Source of the DNA: Campylobacteraceae bacterium
GTDB taxonomy: Bacteria; Campylobacterota; Campylobacteria; Campylobacterales; BB28
Assembly: GCA_016744535.1 (NCBI GenBank)
Contig: JADGEE010000026.1
Span: forward strand, 1-33,298
Reading direction: 5' to 3'
DNA length: 33,298 nucleotides
Positions 26,246-33,298 of this stretch are shown here, piece by piece. Both the position numbers and the translations under genes were made by a program. Within the stretch, counting starts at the first letter, position 1; the number at the start of each line of letters is the position of its first letter. The notes beneath the pieces are model-generated. The model saw nothing but the letters and a program-made list of their open reading frames with translations. It was not told the origin of the DNA and did no database searches.

Positions 26246-26785
26246 ATGAAAAAAGAGCATAAAGATATTATTAAAAAAGCAATTAGAGATATTGAAGATT
26301 TTCCAAAAGAGGGAATAGTTTTTAAAGATATTACAACACTTTTAAATGATGGTAAAGCTTATGATTTATTGATTGAGCATTTAGCACATAGATACAGAGA
26401 TTATAATTTGGATTTTATTGCAGGAATTGAGAGTAGAGGCTTTATTTTCGGCTCAAGCCTTGCTACAAAACTTGGAATCGGATTTGTACCAGTTAGAAAA
26501 AAAGGTAAGCTTCCATATACTACAATTAGTGAAAAATACTCTCTTGAGTATGGAGTTGATGAGGTTGAAATCCATATAGATGCTTTTAGAGATGTAAAAA
26601 AAGCAAAAATTTTACTAATTGATGATTTAATTGCTACTGGTGGTACGGCTTATGCAGCTTGTAATTTAATAAATAAAGCAAAAGCAGAATGTGTAGAGGT
26701 CTGTTTTATTATTAATTTAAAAGCATTAGAGGGTGATAAAAAATTAAAAGATTTAGCCCCAGTTTATAGTGTGTTGGAGTTTTAA
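26246..26785 (+). CDS. apt: Adenine phosphoribosyltransferase
   Basis: Apt salvages adenine to AMP using phosphoribosyl pyrophosphate. The 179 residues have the usual start [18 protein letters not shown], the base-binding segment [11 protein letters not shown] and the PRPP loop [12 protein letters not shown] (124-135). ATG start with AAGGAG six bases upstream. Its stop overlaps the trpB start by one base (TAATG), which couples the two. Confidence 0.96.
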   Translation: MKKEHKDIIKKAIRDIEDFPKEGIVFKDITTLLNDGKAYDLLIEHLAHRYRDYNLDFIAGIESRGFIFGSSLATKLGIGFVPVRKKGKLPYTTISEKYSLEYGVDEVEIHIDAFRDVKKAKILLIDDLIATGGTAYAACNLINKAKAECVEVCFIINLKALEGDKKLKDLAPVYSVLEF

Positions 26786-27990
26786 TGTATATTCCAAAAG
26801 AGAGTAGTTTTGATCCAGATAAAAATGGTCATTTTGGAATATTTGGAGGTAGGTATGTTCCTGAAACTCTTATGCCTGTACTCCTTGAACTTGAAAAACA
26901 CTATAATGAAATTAGATTTGATGAGAGTTTTTGGGCTGAAGTTAAAGAGTATATGAGTGATTATGTAGGGCGACCATCTCCACTCTATTTTGCTAAAAAT
27001 ATTTCAGAGGATATTGGTGCAAAAGTATATTTAAAGAGAGAAGATTTAAATCATACTGGTGCACATAAAGTAAATAATACTATCACTCAAGCATTAATCG
27101 CAAAAAGACTTGGTAAAACTAAAGTTATAGCTGAAACAGGAGCAGGACAGCACGGAGTTGCAACTGCAACTGTTTCTGCACTTTTAGGGCTAGAGTGTGA
27201 TATTTTTATGGGTGCTAAAGATGTAGAGAGACAAGAGTTAAATGTTTTTAGAATGAAACTTTTAGGTGCTAAAGTTTACGCTGTTGAAAATGGTAGTCGA
27301 ACACTAAAAGATGCGATGAATGAGGCCATTAGATATTGGGTAACAAATGCAAGAGATACATTCTATATAATTGGAACAGTAGCAGGGCCACATCCATATC
27401 CGATGATGGTAAGAGATTTTCAAGCAATAATCGGTTACGAGGCAAAAGCACAAATTTTAAAAAAAGAGAAAAAATTACCAGATTTTGTAATAGCTTGTAT
27501 TGGTGGTGGAAGTAATGCAATTGGTATATTTAATCACTTTTTAGATGAAAAAAATGTTGAGTGTATTGGAATTGAAGCTGGTGGACTTGGGGTTGATACT
27601 GATAAGCACGGTGCAAGTTTAGCAAAAGGTTCAGCTGGGGTTTTACACGGACAAATGAGTTATTTACTTCAAGATGAAGATGGGCAGATAAAAGAGGCTC
27701 ATTCTATTTCAGCTGGACTTGATTACCCAGGCATTGGACCAGAACACGCTTATTTAAAAGATATGGATATTGCAAAATATGAATCAATCACAGATGAGGA
27801 AGCACTTGATGCTTTTGTTTGGCTTAGTCAAAGAGAGGGAATTATTCCAGCATTTGAAAGTTCACACGCAATTGCCTATTTAAAAAAGATGGATAAAAAT
27901 AAAATCAAAGATAAAATTATTATTGTAAACCTCTCAGGAAGAGGCGATAAAGATATGATTCAAGCAAAAGATATTCTGAAATTTGATTAA
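26785..27990 (+). CDS. trpB: Tryptophan synthase beta subunit
   Basis: TrpB condenses indole and serine to tryptophan with pyridoxal phosphate. The 401 residues match the standard TrpB1 form. The cofactor lysine is Lys95 in HTGAHKVNN, the phosphate-binding loop is GGGSNAIG, and the end SGRGDKDM is typical. TrpA-contact regions appear intact, so a partner TrpA is expected elsewhere. No other trp gene is in the window; the gene is coupled to apt by a one-base overlap. Confidence 0.97.
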   Translation: MYIPKESSFDPDKNGHFGIFGGRYVPETLMPVLLELEKHYNEIRFDESFWAEVKEYMSDYVGRPSPLYFAKNISEDIGAKVYLKREDLNHTGAHKVNNTITQALIAKRLGKTKVIAETGAGQHGVATATVSALLGLECDIFMGAKDVERQELNVFRMKLLGAKVYAVENGSRTLKDAMNEAIRYWVTNARDTFYIIGTVAGPHPYPMMVRDFQAIIGYEAKAQILKKEKKLPDFVIACIGGGSNAIGIFNHFLDEKNVECIGIEAGGLGVDTDKHGASLAKGSAGVLHGQMSYLLQDEDGQIKEAHSISAGLDYPGIGPEHAYLKDMDIAKYESITDEEALDAFVWLSQREGIIPAFESSHAIAYLKKMDKNKIKDKIIIVNLSGRGDKDMIQAKDILKFD

Positions 27991-28023
27991 GTTCTTTTTT
28001 TAAATTAAAATAAAGGAGCAAAG

Positions 28024-28413
28024 ATGAGATATTTAATTTTAGCTAGTTTAGTTTTAGTTTTTATTGGGTGTAGTGATACTGAAAAAAATATTGAAACTTC
28101 AAATGAGAGTATAGTTGATAAAACAGTTCAAAAAATTGATACAGTTGTAAATAATGTTAAAGAGGAAATTGTAATTGATGGTCAAACAATATTTAGTGCT
28201 TGTGCTACTTGTCACGGAATAAATGGTGAAAAAAAAGCTTTAAATGTATCTAATCTTTTACAAGGACAGAGTAAAAATGAGATTATTACAAAATTAAATG
28301 GTTATAAAAATGGAACTTATGGTGGTGCTATGAAAGGTGTTATGAGTTCACAAGCTAAAATATTAACTAAAGAGAAAATTGAAGCTTTAGGTGATTATAT
28401 ATCTAAATTTTAA
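28024..28413 (+). CDS. Cytochrome c lipoprotein (class I, c553-like)
   Basis: A 129-residue exported haem protein. A signal peptide ends in the lipobox FIGC, so Cys16 is probably lipid-anchored. A linker follows, then one haem site CATCH (60-64) and a likely axial methionine in GGAMKGVMSSQ (103 or 107). The end KIEALGDYISKF is the usual last helix of monohaem class I cytochromes. It is probably a small periplasmic electron carrier; the partner oxidase or reductase is not in the window. ATG start with AAAGGAG upstream. Confidence 0.9.
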   Translation: MRYLILASLVLVFIGCSDTEKNIETSNESIVDKTVQKIDTVVNNVKEEIVIDGQTIFSACATCHGINGEKKALNVSNLLQGQSKNEIITKLNGYKNGTYGGAMKGVMSSQAKILTKEKIEALGDYISKF

Positions 28414-28421
28414 GGTAAAAT

Positions 28422-29396
28422 TTGACTTTTACATTTTTAGGAACTTCAGCTGGTACACCTACAAAAAGTAGGAATGTATCAGCACTTGGAGTTAATTTTG
28501 ATAAAAATTCAAAATGGTATCTATTTGATTGTGGTGAAGGTACACAACACCAACTCTTAAGAAGTGATTTATCAATTGGAAAATTAGATAAAATCTTTAT
28601 AACCCATCTTCACGGCGATCACTGTTATGGATTAGCTGGACTTATTGCTTCAAAATCTATGAATGAAATTAAAACAACACTTGAAATTTATGGACCAGTT
28701 GGAATAAAAGAGTATTTAGATGGAATTATTAAAACTACAAATTTACATTTATGTTTTGAGCTTAAAATTATTGAAATTAAGAGTGGAGATGAGTTAAAAT
28801 TTAGTGATTTTAATATAAAAATTTTAAGCTTAAAACATAGTGTAACTACGATTGCTTATTATATAATTGAGTATCCTAAAATGGGACAATTTGATAAAAA
28901 AAAAGCAATTGCTTATGGAATTAAACCAAGCCCTATTTATGCAAAATTAAAGAGAGGTAAAACTGTAACACTAGAAGATGGAAGAGTTATCGATGGTAAA
29001 ATATTTTCAAAAGAGCCAATTAATGCCAAAAGAGTAATTATAGCAGGAGATAACTACTCACCTGAAATTTTAAATCCATATTTACAAGAGATTGATTTAT
29101 TAATTCACGAAGCTACATATACACAAGCTACTTATGATAAATTGAGTCTGAAACTACAACATTCAACTGCTAAAAAAGTGGCTATTGTTTGTGAAGAGGT
29201 AAAAGTGCCAAATTTAATTCTAACTCATATAAGTCCTAGATACAGATTTAATCCAATTAAAACAAAAGAGTCGATAACTCTACTTGCAAAAGAGATTGAA
29301 GATAATTTCAGTGGAGAGTTTTTTATAGCAAATGATTTTGATAAATTTTATTTAGATAAATATAAAAAACTCTCTATTAAAGGAGTAAAAAGTTGA
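28422..29396 (+). CDS. rnz: Ribonuclease Z
   Basis: RNase Z trims the 3' ends of tRNA precursors. The 324 residues start MTFTFLGTSAGTPTKSRNVSA, typical of the family, with the metallo-beta-lactamase motif HLHGDH (62-67), and later IAGDNYSPEI and HEATYT, and LTHISPRY near the C-terminus, which bring the other zinc ligands. The start is TTG, with AAGGTAAAA upstream and no better codon nearby. It overlaps the next gene by four bases. Confidence 0.94.
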   Translation: MTFTFLGTSAGTPTKSRNVSALGVNFDKNSKWYLFDCGEGTQHQLLRSDLSIGKLDKIFITHLHGDHCYGLAGLIASKSMNEIKTTLEIYGPVGIKEYLDGIIKTTNLHLCFELKIIEIKSGDELKFSDFNIKILSLKHSVTTIAYYIIEYPKMGQFDKKKAIAYGIKPSPIYAKLKRGKTVTLEDGRVIDGKIFSKEPINAKRVIIAGDNYSPEILNPYLQEIDLLIHEATYTQATYDKLSLKLQHSTAKKVAIVCEEVKVPNLILTHISPRYRFNPIKTKESITLLAKEIEDNFSGEFFIANDFDKFYLDKYKKLSIKGVKS

Positions 29397-30106
29397 AAGT
29401 TTACGATTTTTTAACAGATGAGGGAGATTGCTCATATTTAGATAATCATACTCAAAAGATACACTATAAAGTTATTCAAGATTGTTCAAAAGAGTTTTAT
29501 AGTAAATTGATAGAGAGAGGTTGGAGACGATTTGGTAAAATGTTTTCACGCCCAATTTGTAAAAATTGCAATAAGTGCGAAAGTATGAAAATTGATATTG
29601 AAAATTTTAATCCATCAAAATCTATGAGAAGAACTATAAAAAAAAATAGTGATTTAAAAATAGTGATTAGAAAAGCCTCTATAACACAAGATCATTTAAA
29701 TTTGTTTAATAAATATCATAAATTTATGGAAAATAAAAAGGGTTGGAAATTTGAAGAAAATTCATCTGAAAATTATTTTGGTTCATTTGTGAGTGGATAT
29801 AATGAGTTTGGTTATGAAATGCTATTTTTTTTAGATAATAAATTAATTGCAGTTGATTTAATTGATATTTTAGATGATGGAATCTCAGCAGTATATTTCT
29901 ATTATGATCCTGATTTTTCAAAGAGATATCTAGGAGTTTATTCTATATATAAAGAGATTGAGTTAGCACAAGAGTTAAATTTAAATTGGATATATTTAGG
30001 TTATTATGTACAAGAGTGCGGAAGTCTTAATTATAAAGCAAAGTATACACCTCATAAAATATTAGAAGGAAGACCCGACATAGACGAGGAGTTTATTTGG
30101 AGTTAA
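29393..30106 (+). CDS. bpt: Aspartate/glutamate leucyltransferase (N-degron enzyme)
   Basis: This 237-residue protein belongs to the Bpt/ATE family, which transfers leucine from Leu-tRNA to proteins with N-terminal Asp or Glu and so marks them for ClpS/ClpAP. The family hallmark cysteines are Cys13 and Cys56/Cys59/Cys62 in PICKNCNKCESMKI, followed by NPSKSMRR. The C-terminal GNAT-like part contains YFYYDPDF and LGYYV. The start is TTG, inside the rnz stop (TTGA), with AAAGGAG at correct spacing. Many databases call it arginyltransferase; bacterial members of this group add leucine. Confidence 0.9.
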   Translation: MKVYDFLTDEGDCSYLDNHTQKIHYKVIQDCSKEFYSKLIERGWRRFGKMFSRPICKNCNKCESMKIDIENFNPSKSMRRTIKKNSDLKIVIRKASITQDHLNLFNKYHKFMENKKGWKFEENSSENYFGSFVSGYNEFGYEMLFFLDNKLIAVDLIDILDDGISAVYFYYDPDFSKRYLGVYSIYKEIELAQELNLNWIYLGYYVQECGSLNYKAKYTPHKILEGRPDIDEEFIWS

Positions 30107-31011
30107 AAACTATTATAGGCATAGATTTAGGTTCTAATACTCTACGAGTAGTAAAAATTGATTGTAAAAATAAAAATAGAGTAGAAGAGTTTGAAAGAGT
30201 TGTAAAAACTGCTGATAAATTACACGAAAGTGGTATTATTTCTAATGAAGCAAAAGGTAGAGTAATAGAAGCTATCTTGAGAGCAAAAAAGAAAATAAAT
30301 TTTAATACTGAAATAATAGCAGTTACAACAGAGGCATTAAGAAGTGCAAAAAATTCAAATGAAATTTTAAATGAGATAAAAGTTAAAACAGGAGTTGAAT
30401 TTAAAGTAATTAGTGGAGAGGATGAAGCTAAATTTACAACTTTAGCTGTAAAAGAGGCACTTAAAAATTTAAATTATATAAATAAAAACTTTTTACTTGT
30501 AGATGTTGGAGGTGGTTCAACTGAAATTATAATAGATGGAGTTATTGCTAAGAGTTTTAAATTAGGAATTATTCCTATTGCACAAAAATATAAAACTAAA
30601 GAAAATATAGAAAAAAATATAAAAAAAGAGTTTAAAGAGATAAGTTTGTTTATTAAAGAGATTTATAAAAAATATAAAAAACCACTTTTATTTGTAGCCA
30701 CAGCAGGAACTCCAACTACAATTTCAGCAATGAAATTGGGGCTTGATTATGAGAGTTATGACTATAAAAAAGTTAGTGGTAGTAAATTAAAAATTGAAGA
30801 TTTAGATATAGAATTAGAAAAATTATTAAAAGTAGATTTAAAAACTAGAGAGAAATTAGTCGGAGTTGGTAGAAGTGATTTAATAGTAGCAGGGGTTCTA
30901 ATTTTAAAAGAGTTATTGATTTTAACAAAATTCAATGAGTGTATTGTTATTGACGATGGCTTACGAGAGGGAATTGCGATTGCAAAGTGTTTAAATAAAG
31001 TAAAAGAATAA
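30097..31011 (+). CDS. Ppx/GppA family phosphatase (short form)
   Basis: A 304-residue member of the exopolyphosphatase/pppGpp phosphatase family. The ASKHA-type phosphate loops are visible: GIDLGSNTLRVVKID (8-22) and LVDVGGGSTEII (about 133-144), with TTEALRSAKN between them. The protein stops after the two-domain core and lacks the C-terminal HD-like domain of the long E. coli enzymes. Whether it acts on polyphosphate or pppGpp cannot be decided. The start is TTG with GAGGAG upstream and lies ten bases inside the end of bpt, so translation is coupled. It ends the long plus-strand run at a strong hairpin. Confidence 0.92.
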   Translation: MELKTIIGIDLGSNTLRVVKIDCKNKNRVEEFERVVKTADKLHESGIISNEAKGRVIEAILRAKKKINFNTEIIAVTTEALRSAKNSNEILNEIKVKTGVEFKVISGEDEAKFTTLAVKEALKNLNYINKNFLLVDVGGGSTEIIIDGVIAKSFKLGIIPIAQKYKTKENIEKNIKKEFKEISLFIKEIYKKYKKPLLFVATAGTPTTISAMKLGLDYESYDYKKVSGSKLKIEDLDIELEKLLKVDLKTREKLVGVGRSDLIVAGVLILKELLILTKFNECIVIDDGLREGIAIAKCLNKVKE

Positions 31012-31035
31012 AAAAGAGTTTTTAACTCTCTTTTT
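31011..31035. terminator. Bidirectional terminator between ppx/gppA and rpsR
   Basis: AAAAAGAG (31011-31018) can pair with CTCTTTTT (31028-31035), or AGAGTT with AACTCT for a tighter loop, with A and T runs on either side. It fills the 25 bases between two convergent stop codons. Confidence 0.75.
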
Positions 31036-31036
31036 A

Positions 31037-31300
31037 TTAATATCTAGCAAAAGTGCTAAATTCCATAACTTTTTTAGTATTTACAATATATGGAACTAAT
31101 GCAATATGTCTAGCTCTTTTAATTGCTCTCTCAACTAACTCTTGGTGTTTTTTACAATTACCAGTAAGTCTTCTTGGCATAATTTTATATCTTTCAGATA
31201 GAGAGTGTCTAATAAGTCTTATATCTTTATAATCTATAAAACCAACTTTCATTTCACAATATTTACAAGTTTTTTTAGTATATTTTCTTTTTTCAGCCAT
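31037..31300 (-). CDS. rpsR: 30S ribosomal protein S18
   Basis: S18 pairs with S6 on the small-subunit platform. The 87 residues include the conserved core [20 protein letters not shown] and the C-terminal [15 protein letters not shown]. This is a zinc-ribbon (C+) type: Cys12-x2-Cys15 and Cys49-x2-His52 are all present. ATG start with GGAGAA upstream, 11 bases after ssb. It is last in the rpsF-ssb-rpsR operon. Confidence 0.98.
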   Translation of the reverse strand: MAEKRKYTKKTCKYCEMKVGFIDYKDIRLIRHSLSERYKIMPRRLTGNCKKHQELVERAIKRARHIALVPYIVNTKKVMEFSTFARY

Positions 31301-31311
31301 TTATATTCTCC

Positions 31312-31791
31312 TTAAAACGGTATGTCATCTTCATTTATATCAATCTCTGGTATTTTTTCAGGCTCATTAGCATAAGGCTTTTGATAACTCTGTTGTGGTT
31401 GTTGCTGTTGAGCTGGTTGCTGTGTTTGTGATTGCGATTGTTGTGGTTGATATCCACCTCCGTCACTATCAGATTTAGGAAGCATTTGCATATTCTCAAC
31501 TGTCACAGAGTGCCTACTCTGTTTTTTACCTTCTTGATTTGTCCATTGCTCAAAATTTAGTCTACCTTCGACTAAAACTTTAGAACCTCTTCTTAAATAT
31601 TGATTAGCAACTTCGGCACTTCTACCCCAAAAAGTAATATCAATAAAGCAAACTTCTTCTTTAGGTTCTCCATTTACTTTATATTTTCTATTTGTTGCAA
31701 TAGCAGTCTTTGCTAATGCTTGACCACTTGGTAAATACCTAATCTCTATATCTCTTGTTAAATTACCAACCAATATCACCTTATTAAACAT
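31312..31791 (-). CDS. ssb: Single-stranded DNA-binding protein
   Basis: SSB coats single-stranded DNA in replication, repair and recombination. The 159 residues have an OB fold (about 1-105, MFNKVILVGNLTRDIEIRY at the start), a Q/P-rich flexible linker (about 115-140), and the acidic tip DINEDDIPF that recruits partner proteins. ATG start with AAAAGG upstream. It lies between rpsF and rpsR as in most bacteria. Confidence 0.98.
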   Translation of the reverse strand: MFNKVILVGNLTRDIEIRYLPSGQALAKTAIATNRKYKVNGEPKEEVCFIDITFWGRSAEVANQYLRRGSKVLVEGRLNFEQWTNQEGKKQSRHSVTVENMQMLPKSDSDGGGYQPQQSQSQTQQPAQQQQPQQSYQKPYANEPEKIPEIDINEDDIPF

Positions 31792-31802
31792 AAATTTACC
31801 TT

Positions 31803-32153
31803 TTACGCTCTAGCATTTTTTTTATTTAAATCTTCTACTGTTTTATTCCAGTATGCAAGTTCTTTTTTCTTTACATATTTTACAACTATAAATCTAATAA
31901 TATCTTCATTAATTCTATAGATTCTCTCTAATTCTAAAATTGAATTACCTGGTGCTTTAAAATAAATTGTGTAGTAATAACCTCTGCTATCTTTATCAAT
32001 TTTGTAAGCTAACTCTCTAGCTCCAACTTCATTAGTTGCAGAAATTTCTCCACCACCTTTAGTAATTACACCTTTAACGAATTCAATTCTTTCGTTTCTC
32101 TCTTCTTCTGTTAATGTTGGTTTTAAAACAAACATAGTATCGTAAAATTTCAT
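31803..32153 (-). CDS. rpsF: 30S ribosomal protein S6
   Basis: S6 binds S18 at the platform of the small subunit. The 116 residues have the ferredoxin-like fold with MKFYDTMFVLKPTLTEEER at the start, the central GARELAYKIDKDSRGYYY and a lysine-rich end. ATG start with AAAGGAG five bases upstream. Its promoter overlaps the end of holA, and the leader carries a GC-rich hairpin. Confidence 0.97.
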   Translation of the reverse strand: MKFYDTMFVLKPTLTEEERNERIEFVKGVITKGGGEISATNEVGARELAYKIDKDSRGYYYTIYFKAPGNSILELERIYRINEDIIRFIVVKYVKKKELAYWNKTVEDLNKKNARA

Positions 32154-32170
32154 TTTACTCCTTTTGGTTT

Positions 32171-32192
32171 CTTAGCCCTTATATTGGGCAAG
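32171..32192 (-). promoter_or_regulatory. Hairpin in the rpsF leader, candidate S6:S18 autoregulation site
   Basis: On the minus strand CTT-GCCC, loop AATATAA, GGGC-T-AAG: seven pairs with one bulged T, 18 bases upstream of the rpsF start codon. No T run follows, so it is not a terminator. Known rpsF leaders in other phyla bind the S6:S18 complex; this one is only a positional candidate. Confidence 0.4.
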
Positions 32193-32210
32193 GATTTATT
32201 AAGACTCGCG

Positions 32211-32216
32211 ATTGTA
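32211..32216 (-). promoter_or_regulatory. Extended -10 promoter of the rpsF-ssb-rpsR operon
   Basis: TGA-TACAAT on the minus strand, followed by CGCGAG. The TGA is also the stop codon of holA, so promoter and stop overlap. Confidence 0.5.
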
Positions 32217-33176
32217 TCAAAATAAAGTTTGTAGCTTTATTAAAGTTGAATATAGAATAGAATTTTTATCGACTTTAGATTCAGTTTTTAATAATAATTC
32301 ACTTTTTTGAAGATGTTCTATTATTAAGTCAAAACTTTTTAAATTTAATCTTTTTGCAATCTTAAATCTATTCTCTTCAATGTGTTTTGGTAACTTATAA
32401 CCTAAAACTGCTTTTGAATCAAAAAATCCATTTGCTTGAAAAAATAGATAAAACATAAAAATATTGCTAATAAAACTAGTGATAGCCATAATAACTCTTA
32501 ACTCATCCTCTTTTTCTAAAATAGTTTTTAAATCACTGAAAAAATATTTTTTATCGAAAATTTTTAAAATCAACTCATCTAAATTTACATCTCCTAAACC
32601 ATAAGTTAATTTATCTATCTCTTTTGTAGTTATTTTTATATCCAAAATAGCAAATTTATTTAACTCATTCATAGCTAAAGCCAAATCATAATTTTCAATT
32701 ACTAATAAGTGTTCAAGTGAATATCTATCTATATCTATATTTAACTTGTTAGCTTTTATATTTAAAAGTTGTATAGCTTCATTTAAAAATGGTTTGAAAA
32801 ATCTCACAAAACTATTTTTAAAATATCCACTCATAGTTTTAAAATCTTTTCCATAAAATTCAACTATTAAATAACTATCATCAACTTTTTTAGTTAAATC
32901 TATTAAAGATTTAATTTCATCTTTAGATATTTTTTTATCAAGCTTTAAAATTAATATATTTTTATCTCCAAATAGAGATGTTTGAGATAGATAGTTTTTA
33001 GCTGTTTTAAAATCATACTCATCAAAATAAAATACTAATTTTTCACTATTATTTTCAATGTTTTTAACAATAATATTTGAGTAATATTCAATAAAATAGT
33101 TACACTCACCAAAAAGCATAATATTTTTTGGAATTTTATTTTGATTTATTAAATTATCAATTTCTCTTTTATACAT
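32217..33176 (-). CDS. holA: DNA polymerase III delta subunit
   Basis: HolA opens the sliding clamp as part of the clamp loader. The 319 residues fit the divergent Campylobacterota delta: MYKREIDNLINQNKIPKNIM, LFGECNYFIEYY, a central segment YFYDEYDFKTAKNYLSQTSLFGDKN-like stretch (about 48-73), and helical domains to the end. Sequence conservation in this family is low, so gene order carries weight: in H. pylori the same gene precedes rpsF-ssb-rpsR. ATG start; the ribosome site (AAAGGA) is rather far upstream and lies in the end of the preceding gene. Confidence 0.85.
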   Translation of the reverse strand: MYKREIDNLINQNKIPKNIMLFGECNYFIEYYSNIIVKNIENNSEKLVFYFDEYDFKTAKNYLSQTSLFGDKNILILKLDKKISKDEIKSLIDLTKKVDDSYLIVEFYGKDFKTMSGYFKNSFVRFFKPFLNEAIQLLNIKANKLNIDIDRYSLEHLLVIENYDLALAMNELNKFAILDIKITTKEIDKLTYGLGDVNLDELILKIFDKKYFFSDLKTILEKEDELRVIMAITSFISNIFMFYLFFQANGFFDSKAVLGYKLPKHIEENRFKIAKRLNLKSFDLIIEHLQKSELLLKTESKVDKNSILYSTLIKLQTLF

Positions 33177-33183
33177 TAATTAG

Positions 33184-33298
33184 TTAATCCTTTAAAATAT
33201 GACCGACACTTTTAATAAAATAGATTGTAGCAAAATCTATAAAAAATTTTTTTGCTAAATTACTATCAATAATTTTATCACTTTCACCCAAATATATC
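33184..33298 (-). CDS. rnr: 3' end of a gene, probably ribonuclease R
   Basis: Only the last 37 codons are visible, ending in TAA seven bases before the holA start. The fragment reads IYLGESDKIIDSNLAKKFF and continues FATIYFIKSVGHILKD. The fragment alone does not identify a family. In H. pylori the vacB/rnr gene is directly upstream of holA, so RNase R, a 3'-5' exoribonuclease, is the expected product. Confidence 0.55.
   Translation of the reverse strand, partial: IYLGESDKIIDSNLAKKFFIDFATIYFIKSVGHILKD

Noticed and set aside
1-33298. tRNA, rRNA, CRISPR array, insertion sequence or prophage
   Set aside because: No cloverleaf-like segment, repeat-spacer pattern, transposase or integrase was seen in the gaps or frames read.

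Overview
The window is a strongly AT-rich, gene-dense chromosomal segment from a flagellated member of the Campylobacterota (Epsilonproteobacteria). Three gene orders I recognise support this: an Rrf2 regulator and flhA divergent from rpsO (as in Campylobacter jejuni); folD-lepB-M50 protease-rpiB-small coiled-coil protein-apt (as in Helicobacter pylori); and rpsR-ssb-rpsF-holA-rnr (also as in H. pylori). Promoters are mostly of the clade's type, with a good (often extended TGn) -10 box and no clear -35. The base composition would suit an Arcobacter-like or other low-GC free-living lineage, but I cannot fix the genus. I see no rRNA, tRNA, CRISPR, insertion sequence or prophage, and no gene-free stretch over 300 bases.

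Layout. 1-3390 (minus): Rrf2-type Fe-S regulator, flagellar export gate flhA, and a DUF5718-like protein cut by the left edge. 3498-3773 (plus): rpsO. 3824-6208 (minus): a three-gene unit of a CBS-pair protein, a membrane-anchored SPFH/prohibitin-like protein and a lone branched-chain-amino-acid-type binding lipoprotein. 6340-10227 (plus): glycogen branching enzyme glgB, then a 616-residue coiled-coil protein of unknown function. 10258-13071 (minus): a large secreted beta-propeller protein with two N-terminal GWNL repeats. 13209-14540 (plus): a DASS/SLC13 anion symporter. 14620-18717 (minus): a membrane-anchored MurF-type ligase downstream of clpB. 18924-21551 (plus): secA. 21586-23022 (minus): a REC-PAS response regulator without a DNA-binding output. 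23170-31011 (plus): a long co-directional run folD, lepB, M50 protease, rpiB, TM/coiled-coil protein, apt, trpB, cytochrome c lipoprotein, rnz, bpt, ppx/gppA. 31037-33298 (minus): rpsR, ssb, rpsF, holA and the 3' end of a gene that is probably rnr.

Most of the window is housekeeping: translation, replication, protein export, proteostasis, one-carbon and nucleotide metabolism, and RNA processing. The clearest regulatory signal is in front of clpB: a perfect TTGACA-17-TATAAT promoter followed by a CIRCE-like inverted repeat with a 9-base spacer, which predicts HrcA control of the chaperone. Several hairpins with T tails end convergent gene pairs, some starting inside the stop codon of the preceding gene. 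The least understood parts, and the best places to look for something new, are the CBS/SPFH/solitary-binding-protein unit, the orphan coiled-coil protein after glgB, the GWNL beta-propeller protein and the response regulator's helical C-terminus. I found no evidence for a complete new defence or mobile system.
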